Translations under genes and position numbers: made by a program
Shown here: positions 1 through 8,100 of the stretch, piece after piece
Layout: every line of letters begins with the position of its first letter
How positions within the stretch are numbered: the first letter of the stretch is position 1
Notes under the pieces: model-generated
The model's input: the letters and a program-made list of their open reading frames with translations, nothing else
Told to the model about the DNA's origin: nothing
Database searches by the model: none
NCBI GenBank assembly: GCA_965203195.1
Contig: OZ241860.1
Span: 3,038,001 to 3,102,000, forward strand
Source of the DNA: Bin87 sp965203195
GTDB lineage: Bacteria; Chloroflexota; Dehalococcoidia; Lucifugimonadales; UBA3495
Direction of reading: 5' to 3'
DNA length: 64,000 nt

Positions 1-119
1 AATCCCTAATAATGATACCACAAAACCGCCGGGCTACCGGCAGCGTACTACTACGCAAAGGGGCGGTGCGGCAACGGAGCTATGCCGGGGCAGTTCAAGG
101 CGGTTTTCCGGTGGAGATT

Positions 120-1055
120 ATGAAACAGACGGTGAACGCGTTTTTGCAGCATCTGGTGGTGGAACGGGGGTTTTCCCAGAACACCCTGTCTGCCTACAGC
201 AGCGACCTCAACCAGTTCCGCGAGTTCGTTGCGGAGCGGCTCCACGACGGCGACCAGGAAGTCTGGCGGCAGGTGGACATCGACCTGCTCAACGGCTACA
301 TTACGGATCTGCGCGAAAAGCGCAAGTACCGGGACACGACGGCGGCGCGCAAGGTGGCGGCGGTGCGCTCCTTTTTCGCCTACCTCAGCGCTAACAGCAT
401 CATCGACGAGGATCCCACCGAAAACCTGGGTACCCCCAAAGTCGGCCGGCTGGTGCCCAAGTTCATATCCGAGGACGATATGAAGCGGCTGCTGACCACC
501 GCCGCCGATACCGGCACCGCCGACGGGCGCCGCGACGCCAGCATCCTGGAGCTGCTGTACGCCACCGGGCTGCGGGTCAGTGAACTGGTGGCTCTCAACG
601 TGCAGGATATTGACTTTGAGGAGGGCTTCATCCGCACCTGGGGCAAGGGCGGCAAGGAGCGCATCGTCTATCTGTACCCGGACGCCCTGTCCGGCCTGCG
701 GGAATACATCGGCGGCGCGCGGGTGGAACTGCTGGGCAGCAAAACCCGGCCCAGCGTCCGCAAGGGCGAAACGGCCCTCTACATCAACCAGCGTGGGGAA
801 CGCCTGACCCGCCAGTGGGTCTGGAACATCCTCAAAAGCAGCGCCAAAAAGGCCGGCGTCGACCCCAAAATCACGCCCCACACCCTGCGACACAGCTTCG
901 CCACCCATCTGTTGCAGAACGGAGCCTCCCTGCGTCATGTGCAGGAACTGCTGGGACATTCCAGCATTTCCACCACGCAGGTTTATACGCACCTCACCGA
1001 TTCCCATGTGCGGGAGGAATACCGGCGCAGCCACCCGCGGGCGCAGGCCGGCTGA
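120..1055 (+). CDS. Tyrosine recombinase, XerC/XerD type
   Basis: Site-specific recombinase of 311 residues, the usual length for XerC/XerD, which resolve chromosome dimers at dif. The N-terminal SAM-like core-binding domain covers about residues 1-95. The catalytic domain follows with the arginine in ATGLRVSEL, a lysine in GKGGKER, the HTLRHSFATHLL box (His and Arg), the LLGHSS histidine and the nucleophile tyrosine in TTQVYTHL. All six catalytic positions are present. An upstream in-frame ATG at 12 exists, but the ATG at 120 has a GGTGGAG element upstream and matches the family start (MKQTVNAFLQHL). XerC and XerD cannot be told apart here. The enzyme acts in the cytoplasm on DNA. Confidence 0.93.
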   Translation: MKQTVNAFLQHLVVERGFSQNTLSAYSSDLNQFREFVAERLHDGDQEVWRQVDIDLLNGYITDLREKRKYRDTTAARKVAAVRSFFAYLSANSIIDEDPTENLGTPKVGRLVPKFISEDDMKRLLTTAADTGTADGRRDASILELLYATGLRVSELVALNVQDIDFEEGFIRTWGKGGKERIVYLYPDALSGLREYIGGARVELLGSKTRPSVRKGETALYINQRGERLTRQWVWNILKSSAKKAGVDPKITPHTLRHSFATHLLQNGASLRHVQELLGHSSISTTQVYTHLTDSHVREEYRRSHPRAQAG

Positions 1056-1180
1056 CGGCATTTTCGCCGGCGCTCCGGCGTCCGTCGGCGCGCGCTTTGG
1101 CGTATGGACGCAGCCCCGGCGGGCATATGCGGCGCGCCGGGCTGAGGCGAAGTCATATCTTTCCGCCGCCATAACCTTAT

Positions 1181-1207
1181 CGTCATCCGGCGTCAAATGG
1201 AATGACG
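1181..1207. repeat. Imperfect palindrome downstream of xer
   Basis: CGTCATCC (1181-1188) faces GGAATGACG (1199-1207) across a 10-base loop. The stem contains one extra base on one side. It resembles the GTCATTCCG/CGGAATGAC hairpin at 63867-63893, so it may be a dispersed palindromic element rather than a terminator; there is no T-run. The rest of 1056-1269 shows no gene. Confidence 0.4.
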
Positions 1208-1269
1208 GCTTGGGTCGTCAGGTGGCAAGCGACGGCTAAAAGGCCCCGGCCGCCGGCACTCTCTCCGGC

Positions 1270-1299
1270 TTGACAGCCCCAATTGGGCCGCCCTATCAT
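1270..1299 (+). promoter_or_regulatory. Sigma70-like promoter for the 1345-2012 gene pair
   Basis: TTGACA at 1270-1275 and TATCAT at 1294-1299 are separated by 18 bases. The predicted transcript start near 1306 leaves a leader of about 40 bases before the ATG at 1345. The perfect -35 box supports the small downstream genes being real. Confidence 0.6.
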
Positions 1300-1344
1300 T
1301 AGCGCCAACCTGCCGGGCAAAGCCGGCTACAAGGGCATCGCGCA

Positions 1345-1584
1345 ATGTACATCATCCATACCGACGCCAAAACTTTCCCGGAAGCCTACCGGGAAGCCCA
1401 GCAGCGCAAAATGTCGCCGGAAGGAGCTGGGCTGGTTCACAAGGTAGTCAACGCCCGCTATGGCGAGGGGTACGACATTGTCGCCATCGAGCCGTGGCTG
1501 CTTACCGATATGGTGACCGGACGGACGCCAGCCATTCCGCATCTGAAAAAATCGCCGGAGAACCCGTTGGGGATAATGCCCTGA
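1345..1584 (+). CDS. Small hypothetical protein
   Basis: 79-residue soluble protein with no recognised domain. It starts at an ATG 45 bases after a good promoter, with an AAGGG element upstream. It contains no membrane segment or signal peptide. Its TGA stop overlaps the ATG of the next gene (TGATG at 1582-1586), which indicates translational coupling with the two-TM protein that follows. Function unknown. The promoter and coupling are what make it credible; homology was not tested. Confidence 0.5.
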   Translation: MYIIHTDAKTFPEAYREAQQRKMSPEGAGLVHKVVNARYGEGYDIVAIEPWLLTDMVTGRTPAIPHLKKSPENPLGIMP

Positions 1585-2012
1585 TGACCAACTTGCCCAA
1601 TCAGCCTAACGGCCCGGACGAGGTAGTAGCCGTCATCAGCTCAGCGATAGCGACCCTTGCCGACTTGGAGCGGGAACGCCTGGCGGTACAACGGGAGCAG
1701 CAGGCGGTTGCGTTACGCACCTGGGAGGTGATAGACAGTTCCGACCGTCGCCAGAACGAAACCGCCATCAAGGGCATTGAGGCGGACACCGAGAAAGACA
1801 AGCGGCGTCACAGCCTGATAATCATCGCGCTGCTGCTGGGGGCTGGCATTCCGGCCGCTTTCTTGCTGCTGGTATTGGCGATGGCGTTTTTCGGCAATCC
1901 CGCTCAGTCGGCCATTGCCTTGCGGATACTGTCAATTGTCGGTACGGGCCTCGGCGGAGCCGGTTGCCTGTTCCTGGTGGGTTTCGCCATTAACCGGCTC
2001 ATCAAACGCTAA
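1584..2012 (+). CDS. Hypothetical protein with coiled coil and two membrane segments
   Basis: 142 residues. The N-terminal half (about 20-75) is charged and heptad-like (Leu-Glu-Arg-Glu-Arg, Gln/Glu-rich). Two hydrophobic segments follow: about 76-100 (SLIIIALLLGAGIPAAFLLL) and about 112-136, with a basic end (INRLIKR) predicted cytoplasmic. The reading frame is open further upstream, but the ATG at 1584 overlaps the stop of the preceding gene and gives the natural start. It converges on ligA, and the two stops overlap by 11 bases. Function unknown; possibly a membrane partner of the 79-residue protein. Confidence 0.6.
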   Translation: MTNLPNQPNGPDEVVAVISSAIATLADLERERLAVQREQQAVALRTWEVIDSSDRRQNETAIKGIEADTEKDKRRHSLIIIALLLGAGIPAAFLLLVLAMAFFGNPAQSAIALRILSIVGTGLGGAGCLFLVGFAINRLIKR

Positions 2013-4167
2013 CCGCCGGAGAGCCGGCGCCATCCCACAACTGCGCTTGTTCCAGCGCTGCCTCATTATAGCCCGGGATGTTGACGCTATCATCATCTCC
2101 AATGCGGGCCGGGTTGGCTAGCAGGGCCAGCAGCCCCGCTTCGTCCAGCACCCGCACGCCCAGCCGTTCCGCCGTGGCCAGCTTGCTGCCGGCCGACTCG
2201 CCCGCTACCACCCAGTTGGTCTTGCGCGACACCGAGGATGTGGCCGACGCGCCCAGCGCCTTGACTTTGCCCTCCGCCTCCCGCCGGGTCATCGTGGCCA
2301 GAGTGCCGGTAATGACGAAAGTCTGTCCTTTCCAGGGCAGCGCCGCCGTGTCCACTGGCGCCCGTTCCTGCCGCAGCCTGACCCCGGCCGACCGCAATCC
2401 CTCAATCGTATCCCGGTTGCGCGCGTCGGCAAAATAGCCCACGATGCTCTCCGCAATGCGCGGCCCGATGCCCTCGATCTCCGTGAGCTGTTCCGCTCCG
2501 GCGGCGGCGATGTCGTCAATCCCGGCGTAGTGGCCCGCCAGCAGCTCCGCCACTTCCGCCCCCACGTGCAGGATGCCCAGGGCGAACAGGATGCGCGCCA
2601 GAGGACGTTCCTTGCTGGCCTCAATGTTGGTCAGGATGCGCGTCGCCAGCTTGTCGCCCATCCGGTCCAGCTCCGTCAGCTGTTCCCGCGTCAGCCCGTA
2701 CAGATGCGACGCATCGGACACCAGCCCCCGGTCAATAAAAACCTGGCACCACCTTTCGCCCAACCCGTCGATGTCCATTGCGCTCCGGCTGACGAAATGC
2801 TTCAGCGATTCAAAGAACTGCGCCGGACAGGCCCTGTTGGGGCAGCGGTGCATGGCGTCCCCGGCCTCCTTGACGATAGTGGCTTTGCAGTCCGGGCAGT
2901 TTTCGGGCATCCGAAACTCCGGCCCCCGTTCCTCTCCGTGGACCGTTGCCGGCCCGACGACATAAGGAATGACATCGCCGGCCCGCTCAATGACCACCAA
3001 ATCGCCGACCCGAATATCCTTGCGGCGAATGTCCTCCTCATTGTGCAGCGAGGCGTGCTGCACCGTAGCCCCGCTGACCACCACCGGCTCCAGAATTGCC
3101 TGCGGGTTCAGGCTGCCGGTGCGCCCCACGCTGACAATGATGTCCAGCAACCGGGTTGTGGCCCGTTCCGCCGGAAACTTGTAGGCAATAGCCCAGCGGG
3201 GTTCCCGCCCGGCAAAGCCCAGCGCGTTCTGCTGCGCGATGCCGTCCACCTTGACCACCAGCCCGTCGGTTTCATAACCCCACTCGTACCGCCGCGCCAG
3301 CATTTCATCATAGTAGGCGCAGACTTCATCAATGGTGTCAAAGATGCGATTCTCCGGATTGACTTGAAATCCCCAGCAATCCAGCGCGGCCAGGGCGTCC
3401 CAATGATTGGCCGGCAGCGGCAGATCGTCTGTATCGTTGAGGCTGTACGCCCAGATTTTCATATTGCGGCTGCGGGCCACTTCCGGGTCCAGCTGGCGGA
3501 TGGCGCCGGCGCCGGTGTTGCGGGGGTTGGCGTAGAGGGGCTCGCCGTTGCGTTCCCGTTCCTCGTTCAACTTTCGGAAACTCGCCAGGGGCAGATAGAC
3601 TTCGCCCCGCGCCTCCAGGCTGGCCGGCGCCTCCGGCGGCAGCGTGTGGGGGATGCCGGCCACCGTCCGCAGGTTGTCGGTAACATCCTCGCCCGTATGC
3701 CCGTTGCCCCGCGTGGCGCCCAGAACCAGCCGTCTGTTGGCATACACCAGACGCACTGCCAGCCCGTCAATCTTAAGCTCCGCCACCATGCGAAAAGGCC
3801 GCCCGTCCAGCAGGTCGGACACCCGGCGATGCCACGCTTCCAGTCCTTCCCGGTTAAAGGCGTTGCCCAGGCTCAACATCGGCGTCGGATGCTGAACCTG
3901 AGGAAATCGGTCGGAGGGGCTGCCGCCCACCCGCTGGGTAGGCGAATTGGCCACGCGGCATTCCGGGTAATCCGCTTCCAGGGCGCGCAGTTCCGCCATC
4001 AGGGCGTCATACTGGCCGTCGCCGATGACGGGGGCGTCCTGGTCGTAGTACTGCGCGTTGTGGAACCAGATTTCGTCGCGCAGGTGGCGGGCGCGTTCTA
4101 CCGGGTTGACGGCGGCGGCCGTCGCCGCGGCAGTGGCTGTGGTGGGCAGTGTAGTCATCCTTGTCAT
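2002..4167 (-). CDS. ligA: NAD-dependent DNA ligase LigA
   Basis: 721-residue NAD+-dependent ligase that seals nicks in replication and repair. The adenylation-domain lysine lies in KIDG at about residue 133. OB fold, the four-cysteine zinc finger (CPDC ... CPNRAC, from about 422), helix-hairpin-helix repeats and a C-terminal BRCT domain (about 610-690) follow in the usual order. The open frame runs to 4593, but the family start needs the ATG at 4167 (or 4158). The N-terminus is a non-homologous Thr/Ala-rich tail, and about 30 extra residues follow the BRCT domain. Divergent from the acyl-CoA dehydrogenase. Confidence 0.95.
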   Translation of the reverse strand: MTRMTTLPTTATAAATAAAVNPVERARHLRDEIWFHNAQYYDQDAPVIGDGQYDALMAELRALEADYPECRVANSPTQRVGGSPSDRFPQVQHPTPMLSLGNAFNREGLEAWHRRVSDLLDGRPFRMVAELKIDGLAVRLVYANRRLVLGATRGNGHTGEDVTDNLRTVAGIPHTLPPEAPASLEARGEVYLPLASFRKLNEERERNGEPLYANPRNTGAGAIRQLDPEVARSRNMKIWAYSLNDTDDLPLPANHWDALAALDCWGFQVNPENRIFDTIDEVCAYYDEMLARRYEWGYETDGLVVKVDGIAQQNALGFAGREPRWAIAYKFPAERATTRLLDIIVSVGRTGSLNPQAILEPVVVSGATVQHASLHNEEDIRRKDIRVGDLVVIERAGDVIPYVVGPATVHGEERGPEFRMPENCPDCKATIVKEAGDAMHRCPNRACPAQFFESLKHFVSRSAMDIDGLGERWCQVFIDRGLVSDASHLYGLTREQLTELDRMGDKLATRILTNIEASKERPLARILFALGILHVGAEVAELLAGHYAGIDDIAAAGAEQLTEIEGIGPRIAESIVGYFADARNRDTIEGLRSAGVRLRQERAPVDTAALPWKGQTFVITGTLATMTRREAEGKVKALGASATSSVSRKTNWVVAGESAGSKLATAERLGVRVLDEAGLLALLANPARIGDDDSVNIPGYNEAALEQAQLWDGAGSPAVSV

Positions 4168-4284
4168 CCTGCCAGGGGGTAGTGTAGCGGCGAGTATAGA
4201 CCGGGACGCCGCCCGCCCGCCACTTGACGCCGTCACCAGTAATGGCAATAAGAGGCGGTTGGCGCCATAATCCACCCGGCCCGT

Positions 4285-4313
4285 TTGCCGCCGCCGCCCG
4301 CTGGCGCTATACT
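4285..4313 (+). promoter_or_regulatory. Sigma70-like promoter for acyl-CoA dehydrogenase operon
   Basis: TTGCCG at 4285-4290 and TATACT at 4308-4313 with a 17-base spacer, 90 bases before the start codon. The remainder of the 4168-4402 divergent region shows no gene. Confidence 0.45.
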
Positions 4314-4402
4314 GCCCGGCAGTTTGCAATCTTGCTATCTTTCTTTGCCCGGCGGCGGCGCGCAACCGCATCCTCCGCCGTGGCCCCGGAGGCGACGCCC
4401 TT

Positions 4403-5545
4403 ATGGATATGGGGTTGAGCGAAATCCAGCAGATGCTCAAAAACTCGGCGCGGGAGTTCCTGGCCCAGGAATCGCCCCTCACGCTGGCGCGCGAAATGGA
4501 AAACGACGCCCAGGGGTTCCCCGACGACCTCTGGCGGCAGGTCGCCAGCCTGGGCTGGACGGGCATTCCCTTCCCGGAGCAGTACGGCGGCACCGGCGGC
4601 TCTTTCCTGGACCTGGCCGTGCTGATTGAGGAAATGGGCCGCGCCCTGCTGCCGGCCCCCTATTTCGCCACCGTCGTCCTCGGCGGCCTCACCGTCCTGG
4701 ACGCGGGCAGCGACGACCAGAAGGACTACCTGCTCCCCGGCGTCTGCACGGGCGATGTCCGGCTTACCCTGGCCCTCACCGAACCCTCCGCCACCACCGA
4801 AGCCTGGGGCATTGAAACCACCGCCGCTCCTAGCGCGGACGGCTACATCCTCAACGGCGTCAAGCTGTTCGTCCCCGACGCCCACGCCGCCGACATCATC
4901 ATCGTGGCCGCCCGCACCGCCGAACCGGCCGGCGACAACCCCGAGGACGGCGTCACCCTCCTCTTTGTCCCGTCCGATGCTCCCGGCGTAACCGTGGCGC
5001 AGATTGCCACCATCGGCAACGAGCGCCTCTGTGAAGTGCGGCTGGACGGCGTGGCGGTTCCTCATGAAGCGGCGCTTGGCGCGGTGGGCCGGGGTTGGCC
5101 CGTCATTGAGCGCGCCCTGGCCCGCGCCACCGCCGCCCACTGCGTGCAGATGGTCGGCGGCGCCGAAGCCGTGCTGGATATGACCCTGGACTATGTGAAA
5201 CAGCGCACCCAGTTCGGCCGGCCGGTGGGCAGCTTCCAGGCCGTGCAGCATCACTGCGCCAATATGGCCACCGATGTAGAGGGCGCACGTCATGTCGCCT
5301 ACCAGGCCGCCTGGGCCATTGCCGAGGGGCAGCCGGCGCGCCGGGAAGTCGCCGTCGCCAAAGCCTGGTGCAGCGGCGCTTACCAGCGGGTCTGCTCCCT
5401 GGCGCACCAGTGCCACGGCGCCATCGGCTTTACTATGGAACACAACCTGCAACTCTACACCCGCCGCGCCAAGACGCAGGAGCTTTCCTACGGCAATGTC
5501 CACGACCACAAGGAAATCGCCCTGCGGGAAATTGAAGCCGCCTGA
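4403..5545 (+). CDS. Acyl-CoA dehydrogenase family protein
   Basis: 380 residues, the usual length. N-terminal helical domain, a central beta domain with LALTEPSATTEAWGIET (the acyl-CoA/FAD loop) and a C-terminal helical domain with TQFGRPVGSFQAVQHHCANM and HQCHGAIGFTMEHNLQLYTRR are all visible. The family oxidises acyl-CoA esters to 2-enoyl-CoA with FAD, passing electrons to ETF. The catalytic base cannot be placed with certainty, so the substrate is unknown. The start follows a GAGGCG element. It is probably the first gene of a run continuing through 7121. Confidence 0.88.
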   Translation: MDMGLSEIQQMLKNSAREFLAQESPLTLAREMENDAQGFPDDLWRQVASLGWTGIPFPEQYGGTGGSFLDLAVLIEEMGRALLPAPYFATVVLGGLTVLDAGSDDQKDYLLPGVCTGDVRLTLALTEPSATTEAWGIETTAAPSADGYILNGVKLFVPDAHAADIIIVAARTAEPAGDNPEDGVTLLFVPSDAPGVTVAQIATIGNERLCEVRLDGVAVPHEAALGAVGRGWPVIERALARATAAHCVQMVGGAEAVLDMTLDYVKQRTQFGRPVGSFQAVQHHCANMATDVEGARHVAYQAAWAIAEGQPARREVAVAKAWCSGAYQRVCSLAHQCHGAIGFTMEHNLQLYTRRAKTQELSYGNVHDHKEIALREIEAA

Positions 5546-5588
5546 CCGGCCCCAACCGCATTTGCCCGGCCCGCGCCGGAGACGCCTA

Positions 5589-6002
5589 ATGTCAACGTCC
5601 GACCGACCGCGCCAAACCGGTCACGCCGTCATCAGGGCATTCTTTGCCACGCTCAAATACATCCTGGGCATCGCTTTCTACATCGGATTTATGTACGCCA
5701 CCGGAACTCTGCTTCTGTGGCTGTTCCCCAATTCGGAAAGCTGGCTCTGGATTTTCAAAGCCCTCGCCTTTATGGTTGGCGGCCTCGTCGTCTTTCTGGC
5801 CTACATTCTGGTTGGGGGCCTGCTCTGGTCGGCCACCGGCCTGGAATTCATCCCCTACTCCGCAGACACCCCCTGGCCCCGTTTCGTCCGCATCAAAAAC
5901 ATTGGACGCTCCGTCTGCCGGGTTTGTCTGCATCGCCGCCCGCTGAATGCCGACGGAATATGTTCCGACCGCTGCGACCGGATACTGCTGGAATCGGGCT
6001 GA
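5589..6002 (+). CDS. Membrane protein with C-terminal cysteine cluster
   Basis: 137 residues with two clear membrane segments (about 20-45 and 57-80), then a soluble tail carrying CRVCLHRR and CSDRC, a four-cysteine arrangement that could bind a metal. No family recognised. It lies 43 bases after the acyl-CoA dehydrogenase on the same strand and ahead of the HIT gene. The ATG follows CGCCTA with no strong ribosome-binding site. Confidence 0.6.
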   Translation: MSTSDRPRQTGHAVIRAFFATLKYILGIAFYIGFMYATGTLLLWLFPNSESWLWIFKALAFMVGGLVVFLAYILVGGLLWSATGLEFIPYSADTPWPRFVRIKNIGRSVCRVCLHRRPLNADGICSDRCDRILLESG

Positions 6003-6079
6003 TTTACGGCTCGCCCCGCCCGGCCACGCTTCAATCACGAATCCCGTCCCTTACGCGTCACTACCAGGAGCAGTCTCCG

Positions 6080-6460
6080 ATGACGACTATGACCCCGGCC
6101 CGCAGTTCCCCCTTCGCCGCAATGGCCCGCGACCCGCTGCACCCCGACGTTATCTACCGCGACGAGCGCTGCTTTGTGGTGAGGGACATCAACCCCAAAG
6201 CCCCCGTCCACTTGCTCATCATCCCCAATATGCCCATCAACGGCCTGGACTACATCAGCCCGGCCATGGAAGCCACTATGGGGCACCTGTTCGTTGTGGC
6301 CGCCGAAATGGCCCGGCGCGAGGGCGTGACCATCAGCGGCTACCGGCTGGTGGTCAACAACGGCACTGACGCCGGCCAGACCATCGCCTGGCCCCATATG
6401 CATCTGCTGGCGGCCGCGCCCTGGCTGATATGGGCTGACCGCTATGACTGCTGCGACTAA
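6080..6460 (+). CDS. HIT-domain protein (histidine-triad hydrolase-like)
   Basis: 126 residues, the size of Hint-type purine nucleoside phosphoramidases. The fold signature FVVRDINPKAPVHLLIIP is intact. The triad reads WPHMH rather than HxHxH: the first His is Trp, while the middle His (the nucleophile in Hint proteins) and the third are kept. The C-terminus ends in LIWADRYDCCD instead of the usual Gly-rich tail. AGGAG at 6066-6070 precedes the ATG at 6080. Its last 17 bases overlap the next gene. Confidence 0.85.
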   Translation: MTTMTPARSSPFAAMARDPLHPDVIYRDERCFVVRDINPKAPVHLLIIPNMPINGLDYISPAMEATMGHLFVVAAEMARREGVTISGYRLVVNNGTDAGQTIAWPHMHLLAAAPWLIWADRYDCCD

Positions 6461-7121
6461 CGCCGCCGCATCCGGCGCATCCGCTGCCGCTCCCGCCATC
6501 CGGGTTCCCGACCGGGTGGTAGATCGCATCCGCCGGCGGATGCGCCGTCTGCCGCCGGACCTCGGCGAACACTGCCAGCGGGTGGAGCGAATCGCCCGCG
6601 CCCTGGCCGAGGGACACGGGCAGGATGCCGACGCCATCGGCATCGCCGCCCTGGCCCACGACGCCACGAAACATTTCTCCGGCCTGGAAAACCTGCTGCG
6701 GATGGAGGAATACGACCTGCCCCCAGTAACCGACCTGGAGCGGCGCAAACCCGCCATCCTGCATGGCCCGGTGGGCGCCGAACTGCTCAAGCGGGAGGAT
6801 GGCCTGAACGATGCCAGCCTTTATAATGCCATCTACTGGCACACCACCGGCAACCCGTCGGGCGGCGATACCGCAGGACACATCATCTTTCTGGCCGACA
6901 AGCTGGATCCGGTCAAGCGTCGGCGCTACCCCTGGCAGCCCGAGTTGGAGGAACTGGCGGCCGCCGACCTGCCCGCCGCAATGACGCTGTTCCTCACCCG
7001 CAACATCGCCCGCCTGCTGGACGCCGGCGTCCCGGTGCACCCGGCCGCCATCGCCGCCCGCAACGCCCTGCTGCTGGACGCCGGCGCCACTCGGCCCGGT
7101 ACCGTTCCGACACCGCCCTGA
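6444..7121 (+). CDS. yqeK: HD-domain phosphohydrolase, YqeK-like
   Basis: 225 residues. The HD motif appears as EHCQRVERIARAL followed by ALAHDATKH, then HGPVGAELL and YWHTTG, matching YqeK enzymes that hydrolyse Ap4A symmetrically to ADP. A Thr/Ala-rich tail of about 18 residues precedes the domain. The start overlaps the HIT gene by 17 bases, so the two are likely co-translated. Both act on nucleotide-phosphate bonds, which makes dinucleotide clean-up a plausible shared role (inference). Confidence 0.82.
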   Translation: MTAATNAAASGASAAAPAIRVPDRVVDRIRRRMRRLPPDLGEHCQRVERIARALAEGHGQDADAIGIAALAHDATKHFSGLENLLRMEEYDLPPVTDLERRKPAILHGPVGAELLKREDGLNDASLYNAIYWHTTGNPSGGDTAGHIIFLADKLDPVKRRRYPWQPELEELAAADLPAAMTLFLTRNIARLLDAGVPVHPAAIAARNALLLDAGATRPGTVPTPP

Positions 7122-7137
7122 AAGCGAGGCCATCATT

Positions 7138-7434
7138 ATGATGCAGTACGATGTTGTGGTCTGGCGCGAACTTCTCTCCGACGGTTCCCCCTGCTACGCC
7201 GCCGTTTGCCCGGCTGTCAACCACGCCCACGGCCAGGGCGACACCGAAGCCGAAGCTCTGGCCGATGTGGCCAACACCATTGCCCTGTTCCTGGAGCGTA
7301 TCCCCTACGATTTCGTCAAAACCGGCCCGGCCGCCGAGAACGAAATGAATGAGCTGATTGACGAGTTGCGTAGCGAAGGGGTCAAAATCCGGACGTTTCA
7401 GGTAGCGCCCCGCCGGCTCCGGGTGACTGCGTAG
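7138..7434 (+). CDS. hicB: HicB-family antitoxin, first copy
   Basis: 98 residues with the HicB partial RNase-H-like fold: strand YDVVVWRE, then YAAVCPAVNHAHGQGDTEAEALADVANTIALFLE. HicB proteins neutralise HicA mRNA interferases. It lies three bases ahead of a HicA-like gene. The first two thirds are almost identical, in DNA as well as protein, to the gene at 7776-8069, including the leader starting at 7121, which shows a recent tandem duplication. No DNA-binding domain is obvious. Confidence 0.8.
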   Translation: MMQYDVVVWRELLSDGSPCYAAVCPAVNHAHGQGDTEAEALADVANTIALFLERIPYDFVKTGPAAENEMNELIDELRSEGVKIRTFQVAPRRLRVTA

Positions 7435-7436
7435 GT

Positions 7437-7724
7437 ATGCCCCGTATTGCCAACATCCGGACCCGGGAGCTGATTCGGCTGCTTCGCAGAATGCGATTCC
7501 GACAGGATAACCGCGACCATGCCTACTTCTATCACGAATGGTTGCGGCTATCAACCACGGTCTCCCACGGCGACAAAGAAGTGCCCTCTTACCTGATGGG
7601 CGACATCGCTATCAAACAGCTCAAGATGAACAGCGTTGACGAATTCCGCGCCGCCCTAGCCGGCGACATACCTCTCCGCTACCTTGACCCCAACGCACCC
7701 TGGGATGGTCGTCCTCTGGCCTGA
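7437..7724 (+). CDS. hicA: HicA-like toxin (mRNA interferase)
   Basis: 95 residues. TRELIRLLRRMRFRQDNRDHAYFYHE resembles the HicA double-stranded-RNA-binding-like fold with its histidine, and the tail KQLKMNSVDEFRAAL fits longer HicA-like proteins. HicA cleaves mRNA until bound by HicB. It follows hicB by three bases and is followed by a second hicB. It is more divergent than the other HicA genes in the window; the assignment rests on context as well as sequence. Confidence 0.65.
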   Translation: MPRIANIRTRELIRLLRRMRFRQDNRDHAYFYHEWLRLSTTVSHGDKEVPSYLMGDIAIKQLKMNSVDEFRAALAGDIPLRYLDPNAPWDGRPLA

Positions 7725-7757
7725 TGCCCTTCCCCGGCGCCACCCAATCATCGCCCG

Positions 7758-7973
7758 AAAAGCGAGGCCATCATTATGCAGTACGATGTTGTCGTCTGGC
7801 GCGGCGTTCTTTCCGACGGCTCCATTTGCTACGCCGCCGTTTGCCCGGCTGTCAACCACGCCCACGGCCAGGGCGACACCGAAGCCGAAGCTCTGGCCGA
7901 TGTGGCCGACGCCATTGCCCTGTTCCTGGAGCGTATCCCCTACGATTTCGTCAAAACCGGCTCGGCTGCCGAG
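7758..7973 (+). repeat. Direct duplication of 7121-7338
   Basis: The leader and first two thirds of the hicB gene at 7121-7338 recur here with few changes (one start ATG is lost). The duplicated copy is separated from the original by hicA. This is a gene-scale tandem duplication, not a mobile element. Confidence 0.8.
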
Positions 7974-8069
7974 TACGAAAAGGCGGAACTGATTGCGGAT
8001 TTGGCCGAAAACGGAACTGAATGCTGGGTAACGCAGGTTGCGCCCAGTCGCAGCTTGGCGCGGGCATAA
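7776..8069 (+). CDS. hicB: HicB-family antitoxin, second copy
   Basis: 98 residues, a paralogue of the gene at 7138. Residues 1-68 are nearly identical to it and the last 30 have diverged (ELIADLAENGTECWVTQVAPSRS against NELIDELRSEGVKIRTFQVAPRR). The 20-base leader is duplicated too. No second hicA follows, so this is a spare antitoxin. The diverged tail is the part that could discriminate toxin partners or DNA. Confidence 0.78.
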   Translation: MQYDVVVWRGVLSDGSICYAAVCPAVNHAHGQGDTEAEALADVADAIALFLERIPYDFVKTGSAAEYEKAELIADLAENGTECWVTQVAPSRSLARA

Positions 8070-8100
8070 CGTTGATGCCCCATTCCACAGTTGGTGCCCT

